NCBI GenBank assembly: GCA_021160245.1
Contig: JAGHCW010000122.1
Location: 1 to 7,328, forward strand
DNA: 7,328 nt
Source: a bacterium
Lineage (GTDB): Bacteria; B130-G9
Reading direction: 5' to 3'
Positions 7,234 to 7,328 of this stretch are shown one piece after another (position 1 is the first letter of the stretch; each line of letters begins with the position of its first letter). The notes under the pieces are model-generated. The model was given only the letters and a program-made list of their open reading frames with translations, searched no databases and was not told where the DNA came from. Made by a program: the position numbers and the translations under genes.

Positions 7234-7247
7234 GGAGGCTGTCTAAT
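7219..7247 (+). promoter_or_regulatory. Candidate sigma-70-type promoter facing out of the window
   Basis: TTGACA (7219-7224) and TCTAAT (7242-7247, five of six matches to TATAAT) are separated by exactly 17 bases. The -35 lies in the loop and right arm of hairpin 3. Transcription would start near 7254 and leave the window, divergent from the radical SAM operon. No clear coding start follows before the edge, so the gene it would serve is not visible. Confidence 0.35.
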
Positions 7248-7328
7248 AAGGCCTGATGAATATCGAGGTATTGGTTTGCGGTGGTTCATTTTTCGAGCGA
7301 TTGGACTTTGCTTTGGTGTGATCTGACT

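Larger units (their letters stand above)
7015..7328. other. Non-coding stretch upstream of the radical SAM operon
   Basis: This ~314-base region has no convincing gene. From left to right it holds the ribosome site of the radical SAM gene, its candidate promoters with a dyad, the hairpin cluster, and a plus-strand candidate promoter. The last ~75 bases are GT-rich without clear structure. A GTG at 7281 opens a short frame that runs off the edge, but its first 16 codons show nothing recognisable. Confidence 0.6.

Noticed and set aside
7234-7260. GGAGGCTGTCTAATAAGG as a possible insertion sequence end
   Set aside because: The string is reminiscent of some insertion sequence termini, but there is no partner inverted repeat, target duplication or transposase in the window. 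It needs the sequence to the right to be judged.
7149-7289. 46-codon minus-strand frame across the hairpin cluster
   Set aside because: No ribosome site precedes its ATG. Its Pro/Lys/Ser-rich translation simply follows from reading the repeated GGTGTCRAGCCACC units, so it looks spurious.
7281-7328. Frame starting with GTG 7281 and open to the right edge
   Set aside because: GAGGT at 7265-7269 is a little far from the GTG, and only 16 codons are visible without any recognisable motif. That is too short to support a gene.

Overview
The window reads as bacterial DNA, probably from a didermic or environmental lineage. The evidence is a histidine-kinase-type H-box, an HD-GYP domain and a Wzx/Wzy-type surface polysaccharide pair. 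Base composition looks roughly balanced. I could not assign a phylum from the sequence.

Layout: the left half is on the plus strand. It holds the 3' part of a signalling protein (DHp-like helical hairpin followed by a degenerate HD-GYP domain, cut by the left window edge). Thirty bases later comes a very large inner-membrane protein with an O-antigen ligase/polymerase (Wzy_C) core, a long TPR region and a C-terminal carbohydrate-binding-like beta-sandwich. The right half is on the minus strand. A B12-binding-type radical SAM protein is followed 13 bases later by a Wzx-type polysaccharide flippase. The two blocks converge, and the ends of the ligase/polymerase and flippase genes overlap by 57 bp. 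The last ~310 bases contain no convincing gene. They hold candidate promoters, an operator-like dyad and a cluster of three small hairpins, two of which are copies of one another with a compensatory stem change.

How the genes could work together (inference): the flippase moves a lipid-linked glycan across the inner membrane. The Wzy_C protein polymerises it or ligates it to an acceptor on the outer face, with its TPR and beta-sandwich parts handling the glycan or partner proteins. The radical SAM protein may modify the lipid carrier, a sugar or another small molecule in the pathway. The HD-GYP-like protein is the likely regulatory input, since cyclic-dinucleotide signalling commonly controls polysaccharide export.

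Main points to follow up: the H-box of a kinase-less DHp at the window edge; loss of several metal ligands in the HD-GYP domain; a probable AUA start codon on the radical SAM gene, restoring the first strand of its B12-type domain; a Ser in place of the cobalt-ligating His in that domain; and the covarying hairpin pair next to two outward-facing candidate promoters.
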